Assembly (NCBI RefSeq): GCF_023283765.1
Contig: NZ_JAKILG010000006.1
Coordinates: forward strand, 90,856 to 154,855
Direction: 5' to 3'
Source: Shewanella profunda
GTDB taxonomy: Bacteria; Pseudomonadota; Gammaproteobacteria; Enterobacterales; Shewanellaceae
DNA length: 64,000 nucleotides
Part shown: positions 25,490-34,619 of the stretch, piece after piece
Position numbering within the stretch: position 1 is the first letter of the stretch
How the letters are laid out: each line of letters begins with the position of its first letter
The notes under the pieces: model-generated
What the model was told of the DNA's origin: nothing
Seen by the model: the letters and a program-made list of their open reading frames with translations, nothing else
Databases searched by the model: none
Translations under genes and position numbers: made by a program

Positions 25490-27892
25490 ATGAAACCCCA
25501 TAACTTAGCCTTAGCCTTAATTCTCTTAGGGTTGCCTGTTATCAGTGTCGTGGCCAGCGAACCTAGCACTAAGATTATTAAACAGAGTCAAGAGGCAAAA
25601 GGGTTTCTTAACCTTTACTACGAAGCATCTCAGGGGCAGTTATACCTTGAAGTGAGCCGCCTCAACCAACCCTTCTTATTAGTCACTAGTCTGCCAGAGG
25701 GCGTCGGTTCAAGTTACGTTGGTTTAGATCGCGGTCAGCTTGGTCACACGCGTATGGTGCAGTTTGAGCGCCAAGGCCCCAATATATTACTTAAGCAGAT
25801 CAATACCCAATACCGTGCCAATACCCTAGATATTGCAGAGCAAAGGGCCGTTGAAGAAGCCTTTGCTGACTCAGTGTTATGGCAAGGGAAGGTGATTGAG
25901 GGTAAACCCGATTTTGTGGCGATAAATAATCTCGTTCTCAATGACTTACACGGAGTATCTTCGGTATTACAACAAACATCACAGGGGGATTATCAGCTCG
26001 ATCTGAGTCGGTCAACCATCTTACCTGCTGGGGTTAAATCCTTTGAGAAAAACGCCGATGTCGATGTGCAGCTCACGTTTAACAGTGCTGTGGCGGGGGA
26101 AGAAGTTGCCAAGGTCACACCCGATGGCACTCTGATGTCGGTTAGGATGCGTTATTCCTTCGTTGAACTCCCCGATGAGAGTTACCGACCAAGGGCTTAT
26201 CATCCTATGAGTGGTTATATGTCCGATGAATATCACGACTATGCGACCGATTTTGATCAACCTCTAGTGCAGCGTTTTATCCTGCGCCATCGTTTGCAGA
26301 AAGTGGCGCCGGGCCCTTTGCCGAGCAAAGTGGTTAAGCCTATCGTGTATTATCTTGACCCCGGCGTACCTGAGCCGATCCGTTCCGCCTTACTTGGTGG
26401 CGCGAGATGGTGGGAGACTGCATTTACTCGGGCGGGTTTTATCAATGGCTTTAAAGTGGAGCTATTGCCACAGGATGCCGATCCGCAGGATATTCGTTAT
26501 AACATGATCCAATGGGTGCACCGAGCAACACGGGGCTGGTCCTATGGCGCTGCATTAACCGATCCGCGCACGGGTGAAATCATTAAGGGCCAAGTCACGC
26601 TAGGTAGTTTGCGTGTCCGTCAGGATTATCTCATTGCCAAAGGGTTAACCGCAGGTTGGCAGGATAGGGTTGCGGCAGAGAAGGCCGCAACTGAGCTATC
26701 TTTAGCACGTCTTCGCCAATTGGCGGCCCATGAAGTGGGTCATACACTCGGGCTAGATCATAATTTTGCCGCCTCGACCAATCAGGATGCATCCGTGATG
26801 GATTATCCCCATCCTAAGATTCAGTTAAAGGGCAATGATATTGATATTTCAGCGCCTTACACCACGGGAGTTGGCCCTTGGGATGATTTTGCCATTACTT
26901 ACGGTTACAGTGATGAAGGGGATGCAATCGCTCAAAAAAATCTACAAACCCAATTATTGGCTGAGGTAGCGAAAAAGGGCCTACGTTACATTGGTGAAAA
27001 CGATTCTCGCCAAAAGGATGCCAGCCAAGCCTATGCTAGCCTGTGGGATAGCGGTGATGATCCTATCGCCCAACTGGCTATGCTCGATAAAATTCGTACC
27101 AAAGCCATTGAAGGTTTTTCCAGTGCGGCGCTACACCCTAGTGAACCGCTAGGGGAATTAGCCGATGCCTTTGCCCCCATTTATTTGCTGACACGTTATC
27201 AAATCGATGCCGTTGCTAAGTTTATTGGTGGGACTGACTACAATTATCAGTCCATTGGTGAAGGTAGTCGCTGGAGTTATATCGCACCCCAGTTGCAGTT
27301 AACTGCGTTAGACACATTGTTAAAAACTGTAGATGCAACCAGCTTAACCGTACCTCAGCTTTTGCTCGATAGTTTAGTACCCAAGGCGGGGAATTACCGC
27401 GTTACTCGCGAATCCTTCGATTCAGGCCTAGGTGCGATAAATGATCCTTTAGGCATGGCAGAAGTGTTTAGTCGCCATACCGTCAGTTTGTTATTGATGC
27501 CTAAGCGTTTAAACCGTGTGAGCCAAGCAGCGATGGCGGATAATGAACAACTCTCGGTGGCAAGTTTGCTAGATAAATTATTTGCGGCCACCCTGTACCA
27601 AGAAAACCAGCTTGGGCTTGTTGAAGGCGTGTGGATGCGGGTCAATGCTGTGGTGATTGATGAAGTGCTCGCAACGCTGCACGATCCACACACTTCACCC
27701 GAGGTGAAGGCGGTGATCAACGATCGCGTTCAGTTTGCGATTAAGCAATTAAAAGCTAAGGCAAATCGAGCTAATATCAATCGCGCTGCTCACTATAATT
27801 GGTTGCAGCAGGGGCTGAGCGTGGGGCTAACCGATGCCAAGGCCAAGCTCATTGCTAAGCCGTTAATATTACCGCCAGGCCCACCGATTTAA
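25490..27892 (+). CDS. exported zinc-dependent metalloprotease (metzincin type, DUF5117-like)
   Basis: The product is 800 residues with a signal peptide (MKPHNLALALILLGLPVISVVASEP). The extended zinc motif HEVGHTLGLDHN near residue 418 fits HExxHxxGxxH of metzincins. The N-terminal half (LYLEVSRLNQPFLLVTSLPEGVGS, then GQLGHTRMVQFERQGPNILL) matches the DUF5117/DUF5118 region usually found in front of such protease domains. It is therefore a periplasmic or secreted peptidase. The ATG is preceded by AGGAGGAAG. It is convergent with the Ser/Thr kinase gene, with 28 bases between the stops and a shared hairpin. Substrate unknown. Confidence 0.87.
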   Translation: MKPHNLALALILLGLPVISVVASEPSTKIIKQSQEAKGFLNLYYEASQGQLYLEVSRLNQPFLLVTSLPEGVGSSYVGLDRGQLGHTRMVQFERQGPNILLKQINTQYRANTLDIAEQRAVEEAFADSVLWQGKVIEGKPDFVAINNLVLNDLHGVSSVLQQTSQGDYQLDLSRSTILPAGVKSFEKNADVDVQLTFNSAVAGEEVAKVTPDGTLMSVRMRYSFVELPDESYRPRAYHPMSGYMSDEYHDYATDFDQPLVQRFILRHRLQKVAPGPLPSKVVKPIVYYLDPGVPEPIRSALLGGARWWETAFTRAGFINGFKVELLPQDADPQDIRYNMIQWVHRATRGWSYGAALTDPRTGEIIKGQVTLGSLRVRQDYLIAKGLTAGWQDRVAAEKAATELSLARLRQLAAHEVGHTLGLDHNFAASTNQDASVMDYPHPKIQLKGNDIDISAPYTTGVGPWDDFAITYGYSDEGDAIAQKNLQTQLLAEVAKKGLRYIGENDSRQKDASQAYASLWDSGDDPIAQLAMLDKIRTKAIEGFSSAALHPSEPLGELADAFAPIYLLTRYQIDAVAKFIGGTDYNYQSIGEGSRWSYIAPQLQLTALDTLLKTVDATSLTVPQLLLDSLVPKAGNYRVTRESFDSGLGAINDPLGMAEVFSRHTVSLLLMPKRLNRVSQAAMADNEQLSVASLLDKLFAATLYQENQLGLVEGVWMRVNAVVIDEVLATLHDPHTSPEVKAVINDRVQFAIKQLKAKANRANINRAAHYNWLQQGLSVGLTDAKAKLIAKPLILPPGPPI

Positions 27893-27911
27893 CCTCAAGA
27901 TAGTGTTGAAG

Positions 27912-27940
27912 TAGGCGCGATTAGGCGCCTATTTCTTTAG
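27912..27940. terminator. hairpin shared by two convergent genes
   Basis: TAGGCGC (27912-27918) and GCGCCTA (27925-27931) form a stem followed by TTTCTTT on the plus strand. The arm overlaps the stop codon of the minus-strand kinase gene. It probably ends transcription from the protease side. Confidence 0.6.
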
Positions 27941-29729
27941 GATTTTTGGGGTAAAAATGATCGGCTTTACGTTCTAGATGGGTAAAGCGACGGGTGTTTT
28001 TGTAGGGTAATTTCATAAAGCCAGAGACACCATGACCTTGGATCTTACCCACATGGTGCAAAATACGATCTAGGCTAGCGCGAAATGCCGCCTGTTTACG
28101 TGGATTCAATAACTTTAAATAGCTGTGGATTTTTAGGTGATTCGGTAGCGCCTCAAAAATAATGCAACCCGTGTGATGGATCTGGTTGATACGCGCCAAT
28201 TCTTCCATAATTTCGACGGGTAACTCGAGGTTTTCATCGGGATCTTTACCATCCTCAAAGTAGGAATGTAAACGTGATTTATCTTCTAGGGTGGGTACAT
28301 CGCCGACTTCAAAGGGTAATTGCCGATCGGCACTGGCGACAAAGGGTTCGTTGGTGCAGGTCCGTTCGATATGCAAAGTGTCTTTAGCATTAAAGAAGCA
28401 GGCCTTAAAAACCCCAATACGTTTAATCCCCCGTGCTAGGGTAACCATATTATTGACCGCAATGATCAAGGCGCTTTTTTGTTTGGCATCATAAATGGCA
28501 AGATTAGAGTCGATAAATACACCACTTTCCCGCCAGTGGATCGCAAGCCCTCCCACGATAGGATATTGAGCTAAACGACCAACGGCGGCGATAAAACCTT
28601 TTTCGGTATCACCCATACCTGCGAGGAAGTTTCGATAATACTTTTCGAGCTGAATATCATCCATCTTAGCGATGGGATCTTGGGCGTTATGCTCCTTTAA
28701 AAAGGATTTACGTGAACTGTAGCTAACGGTTTCCACATCTTTATCGCGGGATTGTACCCAGACGGGGATTTCCCCCTGTAATTCGGCTTTAGGCAACTCG
28801 GGTAAATGTAATCTATGGCTGTGTCTCATGCTCTTTAAAAAGTAATCCCCCGCCATATTACGTTGCTGAGGATCGCTACTGAGCATTCCCTCTAAGGTGC
28901 GGGCGAGTTCTATGGGTAAACCTATGCTAGTGGGGGGAATAACTTGAGCGCCGAAGCGGCTTGCCTGGCCTGATGCTAGGGCATATAAGGTGGCGGCGAC
29001 GCCCTGTTCGTCAAAGCGTGGGCTTGAGAGTGCACCGTTAAGTTGTTCTTCGCCAATAAAGTACACATCCCCCATGCGTGCATTGGTATGTTGTTGATCG
29101 CTCGACATGAGTGCCATCACATTGTCTTCAACGGGCTTATTGTGCTCATCGCGCTGGGCAAATACTGCCGATCCCCAATCGATCAAAGACAAATGCTGGC
29201 TTTGGGTATCGTAGACTAAGTTTGATGGCTTGATATCGCCATGAACCAGCGGTTTACCTGTGCGTAGATAATAAAGAATATCAGCGAGTTGGCGGGCGAT
29301 ACTCACCACTATTGCGGCTGGAAGTGCGCCTAAACGACGGCAAAGTTGCTCAAGATCTTCCCCTTTAGCGCGCTCCATCACGAGAATGCCTTGCTTACCT
29401 ACTCGCTCAAATTTGATTGCTGCGGGCACATTAGGGTGAGTGAGTAAGGACAACATAAAAGCTTCTTCTTCGAGCCTATCTTGAATATGTTGTGGCAGAT
29501 TAATCCTTGAAAACTTAAATACATGGGCTTCGCCCGCCTGATTGATACCGGCAAACACGAAGCCATAAGCGCCCTTGCCGATAAATTCAATATCTGAATA
29601 ACCCAGCTTACTCAGTTGCTGTTTACATAGGCGGATCCACGCTTTGTGCTTGCGGGCATCATTGGCCTTGAGCAAATAAATGGATTGCTCTTCAGAAATG
29701 TAAAAATGCTGTAGCTGGGGTGTTTGCAA
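27921..29729 (-). CDS. eukaryotic-type Ser/Thr protein kinase with uncharacterised C-terminal domain
   Basis: The product is 602 residues from a TTG start. The kinase domain (about 45-300) shows the glycine loop GKGAYGFVF, a Lys in VFKFS, the catalytic loop HGDIKPSN (HGD in place of HRD) and DWG in place of DFG. These variants still keep the catalytic Asp, so activity is plausible. Residues about 310-602 form a separate, soluble domain with no family I recognise. There is no membrane helix, PASTA or other sensor repeat. The TTG is the only start in the right place and is preceded by GGAGCAGGA. It is convergent with the protease gene. Targets are unknown. Confidence 0.82.
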   Translation of the reverse strand: MQTPQLQHFYISEEQSIYLLKANDARKHKAWIRLCKQQLSKLGYSDIEFIGKGAYGFVFAGINQAGEAHVFKFSRINLPQHIQDRLEEEAFMLSLLTHPNVPAAIKFERVGKQGILVMERAKGEDLEQLCRRLGALPAAIVVSIARQLADILYYLRTGKPLVHGDIKPSNLVYDTQSQHLSLIDWGSAVFAQRDEHNKPVEDNVMALMSSDQQHTNARMGDVYFIGEEQLNGALSSPRFDEQGVAATLYALASGQASRFGAQVIPPTSIGLPIELARTLEGMLSSDPQQRNMAGDYFLKSMRHSHRLHLPELPKAELQGEIPVWVQSRDKDVETVSYSSRKSFLKEHNAQDPIAKMDDIQLEKYYRNFLAGMGDTEKGFIAAVGRLAQYPIVGGLAIHWRESGVFIDSNLAIYDAKQKSALIIAVNNMVTLARGIKRIGVFKACFFNAKDTLHIERTCTNEPFVASADRQLPFEVGDVPTLEDKSRLHSYFEDGKDPDENLELPVEIMEELARINQIHHTGCIIFEALPNHLKIHSYLKLLNPRKQAAFRASLDRILHHVGKIQGHGVSGFMKLPYKNTRRFTHLERKADHFYPKNPKEIGA

Positions 29730-29972
29730 AATCCTGCTCCTTATTTTTCGACTTAACCTGCTTTGAGCTGAAATATCTCAGTCAGGTTGAACTCGCATTT
29801 TGAGGTTGCTTGGGTCCTAGCGCAAGTCCTAGGCTGCCTATCGCATCATTTCGTCGCTGACTTTGACTTATATCAAGTTAAATCGTGGCAACTATAGGTA
29901 ATCTTTGGGGCATTGGATGGGATAAATTTTTGTTAAATAAACCCACAGACAGAGTGCATTAAAGGAGGGTAT

Positions 29973-30314
29973 ATGCCCACCCAATATAAAGCGTTATTGA
30001 TCGAGTTATTGGAATATCCACGCAAGCGTATTTTGCAGTCGATGGAAGTGACCCATTGTCCCCATGCTGTGTTTTTTAATGACAGTGATGAGCAATGCTT
30101 AACTTGTCATCAGGGCATGGAATGTATTTGGATGAACCAAAACGATGAACTCGTTGCGGTGGATAAAAAATCGATTGCCGAGTTAAAACAGCAATTACTG
30201 ATCGCTGTAGACTTTATTGATTCCTCATTGAGTCCGCATCACCTATCACGTCGTCAGTGTCAGTGCGACAACTGTGTATGGCTTCGCAAGGTACAGGAGG
30301 CGTTAGATCAGTAA
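29973..30314 (+). CDS. conserved small Cys-rich protein, function unknown
   Basis: The product is 113 residues with a strong AGGAGG ribosome site. It contains clustered cysteines (C-L-T-C-H-Q-G-M-E-C in the middle and C-Q-C-D-N-C near the end), suggesting a metal or Fe-S site or structural disulfides. The CLTCH element looks like a heme motif, but there is no signal peptide, so heme attachment is unlikely. It lies about 100 bases before the thiopurine methyltransferase gene on the same strand. I do not recognise the family. Confidence 0.7.
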   Translation: MPTQYKALLIELLEYPRKRILQSMEVTHCPHAVFFNDSDEQCLTCHQGMECIWMNQNDELVAVDKKSIAELKQQLLIAVDFIDSSLSPHHLSRRQCQCDNCVWLRKVQEALDQ

Positions 30315-30417
30315 GTTAGTTTTTACATCTCTAAGAGTGATTTGTTTCATTAGCGGTTTTGCATCCATTCGGAAATGCCATTAGAGTAGGGCAACTTTAG
30401 TTATTTGAGATATATCA

Positions 30418-31074
30418 ATGGAACCCGGTTTTTGGCATGAAAAGTGGCACCAGCAGCAGATAGGCTTTCATCAACAGGATATTAATCCCTTTCTCGTTAA
30501 GTATTGGCAACGTCTGGCATTACCAGAAGATGCCAAAGTCTTTGTTCCTCTGTGTGGCAAATCCTTGGATATGTGTTTCTTGGCCGAGCAGGGGCACCAA
30601 GTCATAGGATGTGAGTTGAATGAATTAGCGGTGCAGCAGTTTTTTAGCGATAACCAACTCGAGATGACACAAACTACCGTGGGTGAGCATCAACACTATC
30701 AAACCGAGCAAGTGAGTTTGTATCAAGGTGATATTTTCACTTTACCTAAGAGCATTACCCAAGATGTGACGGCATTTTATGATCGTGCGGCGCTCATCGC
30801 TTGGCCGGAAAGTATGCGCGAACAATATGCCAAGCAGCTAGCTAACTTATTACCCCGCGGTAGCGTCGGTTTACTTGTTACCTTAGATTATCCGCAAGAA
30901 GCATTAAGCGGCCCACCATTTGCGGTATCGCCCACTTGGGTTGATGTCCATTTAACCGATGATTTTGAGATCCAAGCACTCGCTTGCCAAGATGTATTAG
31001 CCGATAACCCTAGATTCGTTAAAAGAGAGGTTTCTTGGTTAAATGAAGCTGTCTATCTCTTAAAAAGAAAATAG
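30418..31074 (+). CDS. tpm: thiopurine S-methyltransferase
   Basis: The product is 218 residues, the usual length for bacterial TPMT. It starts [19 protein letters not shown] and has the SAM-binding signature [27 protein letters not shown], followed by the family's [10 protein letters not shown] segment. Bacterial TPMTs methylate thiopurines and also tellurite and selenite, which gives metalloid tolerance. The start at 30418 has only a weak ribosome site. No link to neighbours is evident beyond shared orientation with the small Cys-rich protein upstream. Confidence 0.93.
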   Translation: MEPGFWHEKWHQQQIGFHQQDINPFLVKYWQRLALPEDAKVFVPLCGKSLDMCFLAEQGHQVIGCELNELAVQQFFSDNQLEMTQTTVGEHQHYQTEQVSLYQGDIFTLPKSITQDVTAFYDRAALIAWPESMREQYAKQLANLLPRGSVGLLVTLDYPQEALSGPPFAVSPTWVDVHLTDDFEIQALACQDVLADNPRFVKREVSWLNEAVYLLKRK

Positions 31075-31241
31075 CCTTTATTGGGTCTTGATAGCATCCC
31101 ATTGAAATAATAAGTTTTTATTAGCTAAAGCTTGGGTTTTATGGGATGTTTATCAATAAAAACTAATGTTTAGATAGTAAAGTTTGTGGGTGTTCTAATG
31201 CGGGGAAATCGTGCTATCACAATGACTGCAATCTGAGTTGC

Positions 31242-31433
31242 TTATGCCACTTCATAATATTTAGGTTCTAGTTCTAATTGATTCTGGATTATCTGTACGG
31301 CCATTCTTGCGCATTTGCCACATTGATCGGCAACACCTAAACGCTTTTTTACATCAGCAAGGGAACTATCGCCCTGGCTTACCGCATTTTTAATTTGCGT
31401 ATCAGTGATCGCATGGCAAAGACAAACGTACAT
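31242..31433 (-). CDS. bfd: bacterioferritin-associated ferredoxin
   Basis: The product is 63 residues with the four-cysteine pattern of Bfd: C4-x-C6 at the N-terminus and C38-x2-C41 in DQCGKC, which bind a [2Fe-2S] cluster. Bfd reduces and releases iron stored in bacterioferritin. No bfr gene is next to it. A Fur-like sequence stands 34 bases upstream of the start, in keeping with iron-repressed expression of bfd in other bacteria. Confidence 0.93.
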   Translation of the reverse strand: MYVCLCHAITDTQIKNAVSQGDSSLADVKKRLGVADQCGKCARMAVQIIQNQLELEPKYYEVA

Positions 31434-31466
31434 ATATTAGTCTCCAAAAGGAATTGAGCCAATTCT

Positions 31467-31487
31467 AAATGAAAACGCTTATCAAAT
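31467..31487 (-). promoter_or_regulatory. Fur-box-like site upstream of bfd
   Basis: AAATGAAAACGCTTATCAAAT matches the palindromic Fur consensus at 15 of 20 informative positions by eye. It stands just upstream of bfd, a classic member of the Fur regulon. Moderate match; not tested with a weight matrix. Confidence 0.5.
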
Positions 31488-31699
31488 GCAATACAGTGTT
31501 GAAAACAGATCTAAGAGAGTGCTAAAAAGTTTAACGATTTGTTATTCGGCGCACGTTTTTTAGGCTATGCTCTGCGCTCTGGTGCCTAGAAATGGGGTGG
31601 CAATTTTAGTAAAGATAAACAACTGCTCAGGGTGATGCCTCATGGACGGGTTGCTCATGGATGACTAAAAAACATTAATCGTTATTCCATAAGGTGATC

Positions 31700-33274
31700 A
31701 TGAGAAAAAATTTACCAGTCACACAACGTGAATATGACTATCCTGCAGATTGGATCCTATTATCGACAACGGATACTCAGAGTCATATCACCTACGCTAA
31801 TGCCTTATTTTGTGATGTTGCCGGTTATGAGCTCGATGCCATGTTAGGCCAGTCCCATAATATGGTTCGCCATCCGGATATGCCTCCACAAGCGTTCGAA
31901 GATCTTTGGAAAAAAATCAAAAAAGGGGAGCCATGGAAGGGTATCGTCAAGAACCGCTGTGCCAATGGTGACCACTATTGGGTCGATGCTTATGTCTCAC
32001 CCATTTCCGTTAATGGTCAAGTCGTCGAGTTTCAATCGGTACGCACTAAGCCTAGCCGTGAGCAAGTTAAGCGAGCTGAGTCTGCCTATGCTGCATTGAA
32101 TAAAACAGGCAGTGTCACTGCGTTAACGCGTACCCTAAGTATGCCAACTAAGTTGTTGTTAGTCGCTCTGATTGCTTTGCTACCTATTTTGTACCTCGCT
32201 ATTCAAGTTGGCTTAGTTGGATTTATAGCCTTAATCTTTAGCTTAGTGGTATTGCTGTTGGGTGGGCATCTGGTGCTTGGGCGTTACTATGTCTTAGTCG
32301 AAAAAGCGAAGCGAATCTACGATAACCCTCTAATGGCCCATATCTATAGTGGTAGTAGTGATGATCTCGGAGCTATCGATCTGGCTCTTCAAATGCAAAA
32401 TTCCGAGCTTAAATCGATTCTTGGTCGTGCGTCGGACTCCTGTCATAGCGTGAGTGAAAAAGCAAAAATTTCGGCCGCTAAGGGAGAGGAAATCCAGAGC
32501 ACGAGTCAGTCTCAGCTCTCTGAAATTGAGCAAGTTGCTACAGCAATGCAGCAAATGACCGCCACTTTAGGGGATATGTCATCTAACTGTGCCGATACCG
32601 CCAGCGCCTCTCAAATGGCTTCGGCCGAAACCATTAATGGTGACAAGAGGGTTGCGAGTACGATTAGCTCTATCCAAGCTATGGCTGAACAGTTGCAGGA
32701 GACTTCTAAGGTGATTATTCAATTAGAAGCCCACAGCAAAGATATAGGAACTGTGCTTGACGTTATTCAGAGCATTGCCAGTCAAACTAATTTACTGGCA
32801 CTTAATGCGGCAATTGAGGCGGCTCGAGCTGGAGAACAAGGGCGAGGATTTGCTGTTGTCGCCGATGAAGTGCGTGCATTGGCACAGCGTACCCATGATG
32901 CGACTGAACAAATTCATAATATGATTAATCTGTTGCAACAGGGAACCCATAAGGCAGTGGTGAGTATGCAGCATGGATTAGATGCCGCTTCACAATGTAT
33001 TTCAACTGCCGATCTGGCGGGGGCAGCCCTGCAAACGATCCGCGAAGCCATAGCAACCATCACCGATATGACTCACCACATTGCTAGTGCAGTGGAAGAA
33101 CAATCGAGTGTAGCGAAGGAGATGAACCGCAGTGTGGTTAATGCTGCGCAGTTTACCCATTCAAGTCATCAGCTTGGCAGTGAAATGGTCGGGTTAAATG
33201 ATGAAGTCATTCGAGAAATGGATTCCCATTCTGTATTAGTTGGCCAATTTTTAAAGCGAAGTTTTAAGGTTTAG
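31700..33274 (+). CDS. Aer-like methyl-accepting chemotaxis protein with PAS domain
   Basis: The product is 524 residues. An N-terminal PAS domain (about 18-120) has the Aer signature region ([19 protein letters not shown], then [18 protein letters not shown]), pointing to FAD-based redox or energy sensing. Two close membrane helices (about 150-195) form a hairpin with almost no periplasmic loop, as in Aer. The signalling domain follows, with the conserved hairpin tip ([20 protein letters not shown] and [13 protein letters not shown]). The ATG at 31700 was chosen over the GTG at 31694, because AAGGTG precedes it. It feeds into CheA/CheW encoded elsewhere. An intrinsic terminator follows. Confidence 0.92.
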   Translation: MRKNLPVTQREYDYPADWILLSTTDTQSHITYANALFCDVAGYELDAMLGQSHNMVRHPDMPPQAFEDLWKKIKKGEPWKGIVKNRCANGDHYWVDAYVSPISVNGQVVEFQSVRTKPSREQVKRAESAYAALNKTGSVTALTRTLSMPTKLLLVALIALLPILYLAIQVGLVGFIALIFSLVVLLLGGHLVLGRYYVLVEKAKRIYDNPLMAHIYSGSSDDLGAIDLALQMQNSELKSILGRASDSCHSVSEKAKISAAKGEEIQSTSQSQLSEIEQVATAMQQMTATLGDMSSNCADTASASQMASAETINGDKRVASTISSIQAMAEQLQETSKVIIQLEAHSKDIGTVLDVIQSIASQTNLLALNAAIEAARAGEQGRGFAVVADEVRALAQRTHDATEQIHNMINLLQQGTHKAVVSMQHGLDAASQCISTADLAGAALQTIREAIATITDMTHHIASAVEEQSSVAKEMNRSVVNAAQFTHSSHQLGSEMVGLNDEVIREMDSHSVLVGQFLKRSFKV

Positions 33275-33299
33275 TTGCCTTAATCAAATGCTGTGGGAT

Positions 33300-33330
33300 A
33301 AAGGCAATAAGCGTGGCTATTGCCTTTTTT
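33300..33330 (+). terminator. rho-independent terminator after the Aer-like receptor gene
   Basis: AAAGGCAATA (33300-33309) pairs with TATTGCCTTT (33318-33327) and continues into TTTTTT, 25 bases after the stop codon. Confidence 0.88.
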
Positions 33331-33531
33331 ATTTCTTTTAATAGCCCTTAGTAAAATGAATTGGATATAGCAAAGGTTAAGGTATTTTTGCCTAAAAATA
33401 GCGACGATTTGTTCGGGTGAGTAAGAGTAACTTGTGCCCCATGGCATCTGCCTTTATGCTGTTATTGTTATTTTTCAATGCACTGTTGTAGCCAGTATTT
33501 GGTTTGAGAACAGCTTTCTAGGTTGAATATT

Positions 33532-33867
33532 ATGTTTGAACAGTTAGTCGCCATTATCGCCCAATTGGGCAATATGCTTCGCCCTTGGGCATTTGATATT
33601 GCCACCGCTATGGTGGTGTGCCTGATTTTGGTTTTTTCAGCGGATGTAAACCGTATCTTAAGGCGTCATCTTTTAGGGTATTCCTTCGTACTGCGGACCT
33701 TCGTCTTTATCATTCTAAACGCTTTTGGCTATGGTCTGTTAATTATCAAAGCAACGCCTTGGATGGCAAGGCATATCGTTGCCATGCCATCCCATTGGAT
33801 GTTTCTGTTAATTGTGGCCATGTTTATTTTTATCGGTTATTGGGCTCAGCGAAATAACCAAGCTTGA
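33532..33867 (+). CDS. small inner membrane protein (DUF3392-like)
   Basis: The product is 111 residues with about three hydrophobic helices (near 19-37, 47-68 and 84-104) and short connecting loops. Sequence and size resemble the DUF3392 family of gammaproteobacteria, whose role is unknown. The ATG at 33532 is preferred to the TTG at 33523; AGG lies upstream at ordinary spacing. It is convergent with the phosphodiesterase gene, only 15 bases away. Confidence 0.75.
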   Translation: MFEQLVAIIAQLGNMLRPWAFDIATAMVVCLILVFSADVNRILRRHLLGYSFVLRTFVFIILNAFGYGLLIIKATPWMARHIVAMPSHWMFLLIVAMFIFIGYWAQRNNQA

Positions 33868-33882
33868 TCTCGTTGCTAGCGT

Positions 33883-34605
33883 TTACTCAAAGTAGCCTTG
33901 GTAATGGATGGTGGCAGCTTGAGTTAGGGCGGCCATAGCGCGATCGGGATAATTACTGAAAATACCATCGACCCCCATTTGCCTTAGTGCGTGAATATCA
34001 TCGCTATGGTCGACGGTATACACATACACCTTAGCGCCCCTTTGGTGGGCATCATCCACGAGTGCTTGGCTGATAAAACTGACATCTAAGTGCAAAGAGT
34101 AAGCATTGAGTTGGCTCACCACTGCGGCACCATCTAGGGGGATACTGGCGAGTAGCGGGGCAACTAAGGCCTGAGGTAATGCTGTCTTAATGTCACTTAG
34201 ATAGGGATGATTAAAGGAGGAAATCAATAGCTGCTCTGAAGTGAAACCCAGTTCATTCAATATCTTTGGATATAAGTCGAGTAGGAGCTGAACAGTATTT
34301 ATCCCTTTTAACTCAATATTCACTATGCAGCGTCCGGCTATGAGTTCCAGTATTTGCCACAGTGTCGGTATGGGTTCGCCCTTTACATTTACCCCAGCCA
34401 AATAATCTTTAGTCACCATGTGGATAACACCCGTACCCGAGCTTTTGTTATCAAGGCGTCTATCGTGAAATACCACTAACTCACCTTCGACATTATGCAC
34501 ATCTAATTCAACTGCCTTTGCACCTAGTTCGAGTGCTTTTTCCATCGAGGCTAAGGTGTTTTCGACCTGATAACCGCTGGCTCCGCGGTGAGCAAAAATA
34601 AGCAT
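33883..34605 (-). CDS. glycerophosphodiester phosphodiesterase
   Basis: The product is 240 residues from the ATG at 34605 (a TTG at 34614 is less likely). The GDPD signature is intact: IFAHRGASGYQVENTLAS at the N-terminus (HRG and ENT), AVELDVHNVEGELVVFHDRRLD (E-x-D and H-D), and VNIELKG. It has no signal peptide, so it resembles cytoplasmic UgpQ and would release glycerol-3-phosphate from phospholipid-derived diesters. The gene starts 15 bases downstream of the mechanosensitive channel gene, so the two are probably cotranscribed, linking it to the psd/lipid neighbourhood. Confidence 0.92.
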   Translation of the reverse strand: MLIFAHRGASGYQVENTLASMEKALELGAKAVELDVHNVEGELVVFHDRRLDNKSSGTGVIHMVTKDYLAGVNVKGEPIPTLWQILELIAGRCIVNIELKGINTVQLLLDLYPKILNELGFTSEQLLISSFNHPYLSDIKTALPQALVAPLLASIPLDGAAVVSQLNAYSLHLDVSFISQALVDDAHQRGAKVYVYTVDHSDDIHALRQMGVDGIFSNYPDRAMAALTQAATIHYQGYFE

Positions 34606-34619
34606 TTTCAGCAATCCTG

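Noticed and set aside
29973..30314. c-type cytochrome, from the C-L-T-C-H motif
   Set aside because: No signal peptide and only one such motif; attachment of heme occurs in the periplasm.
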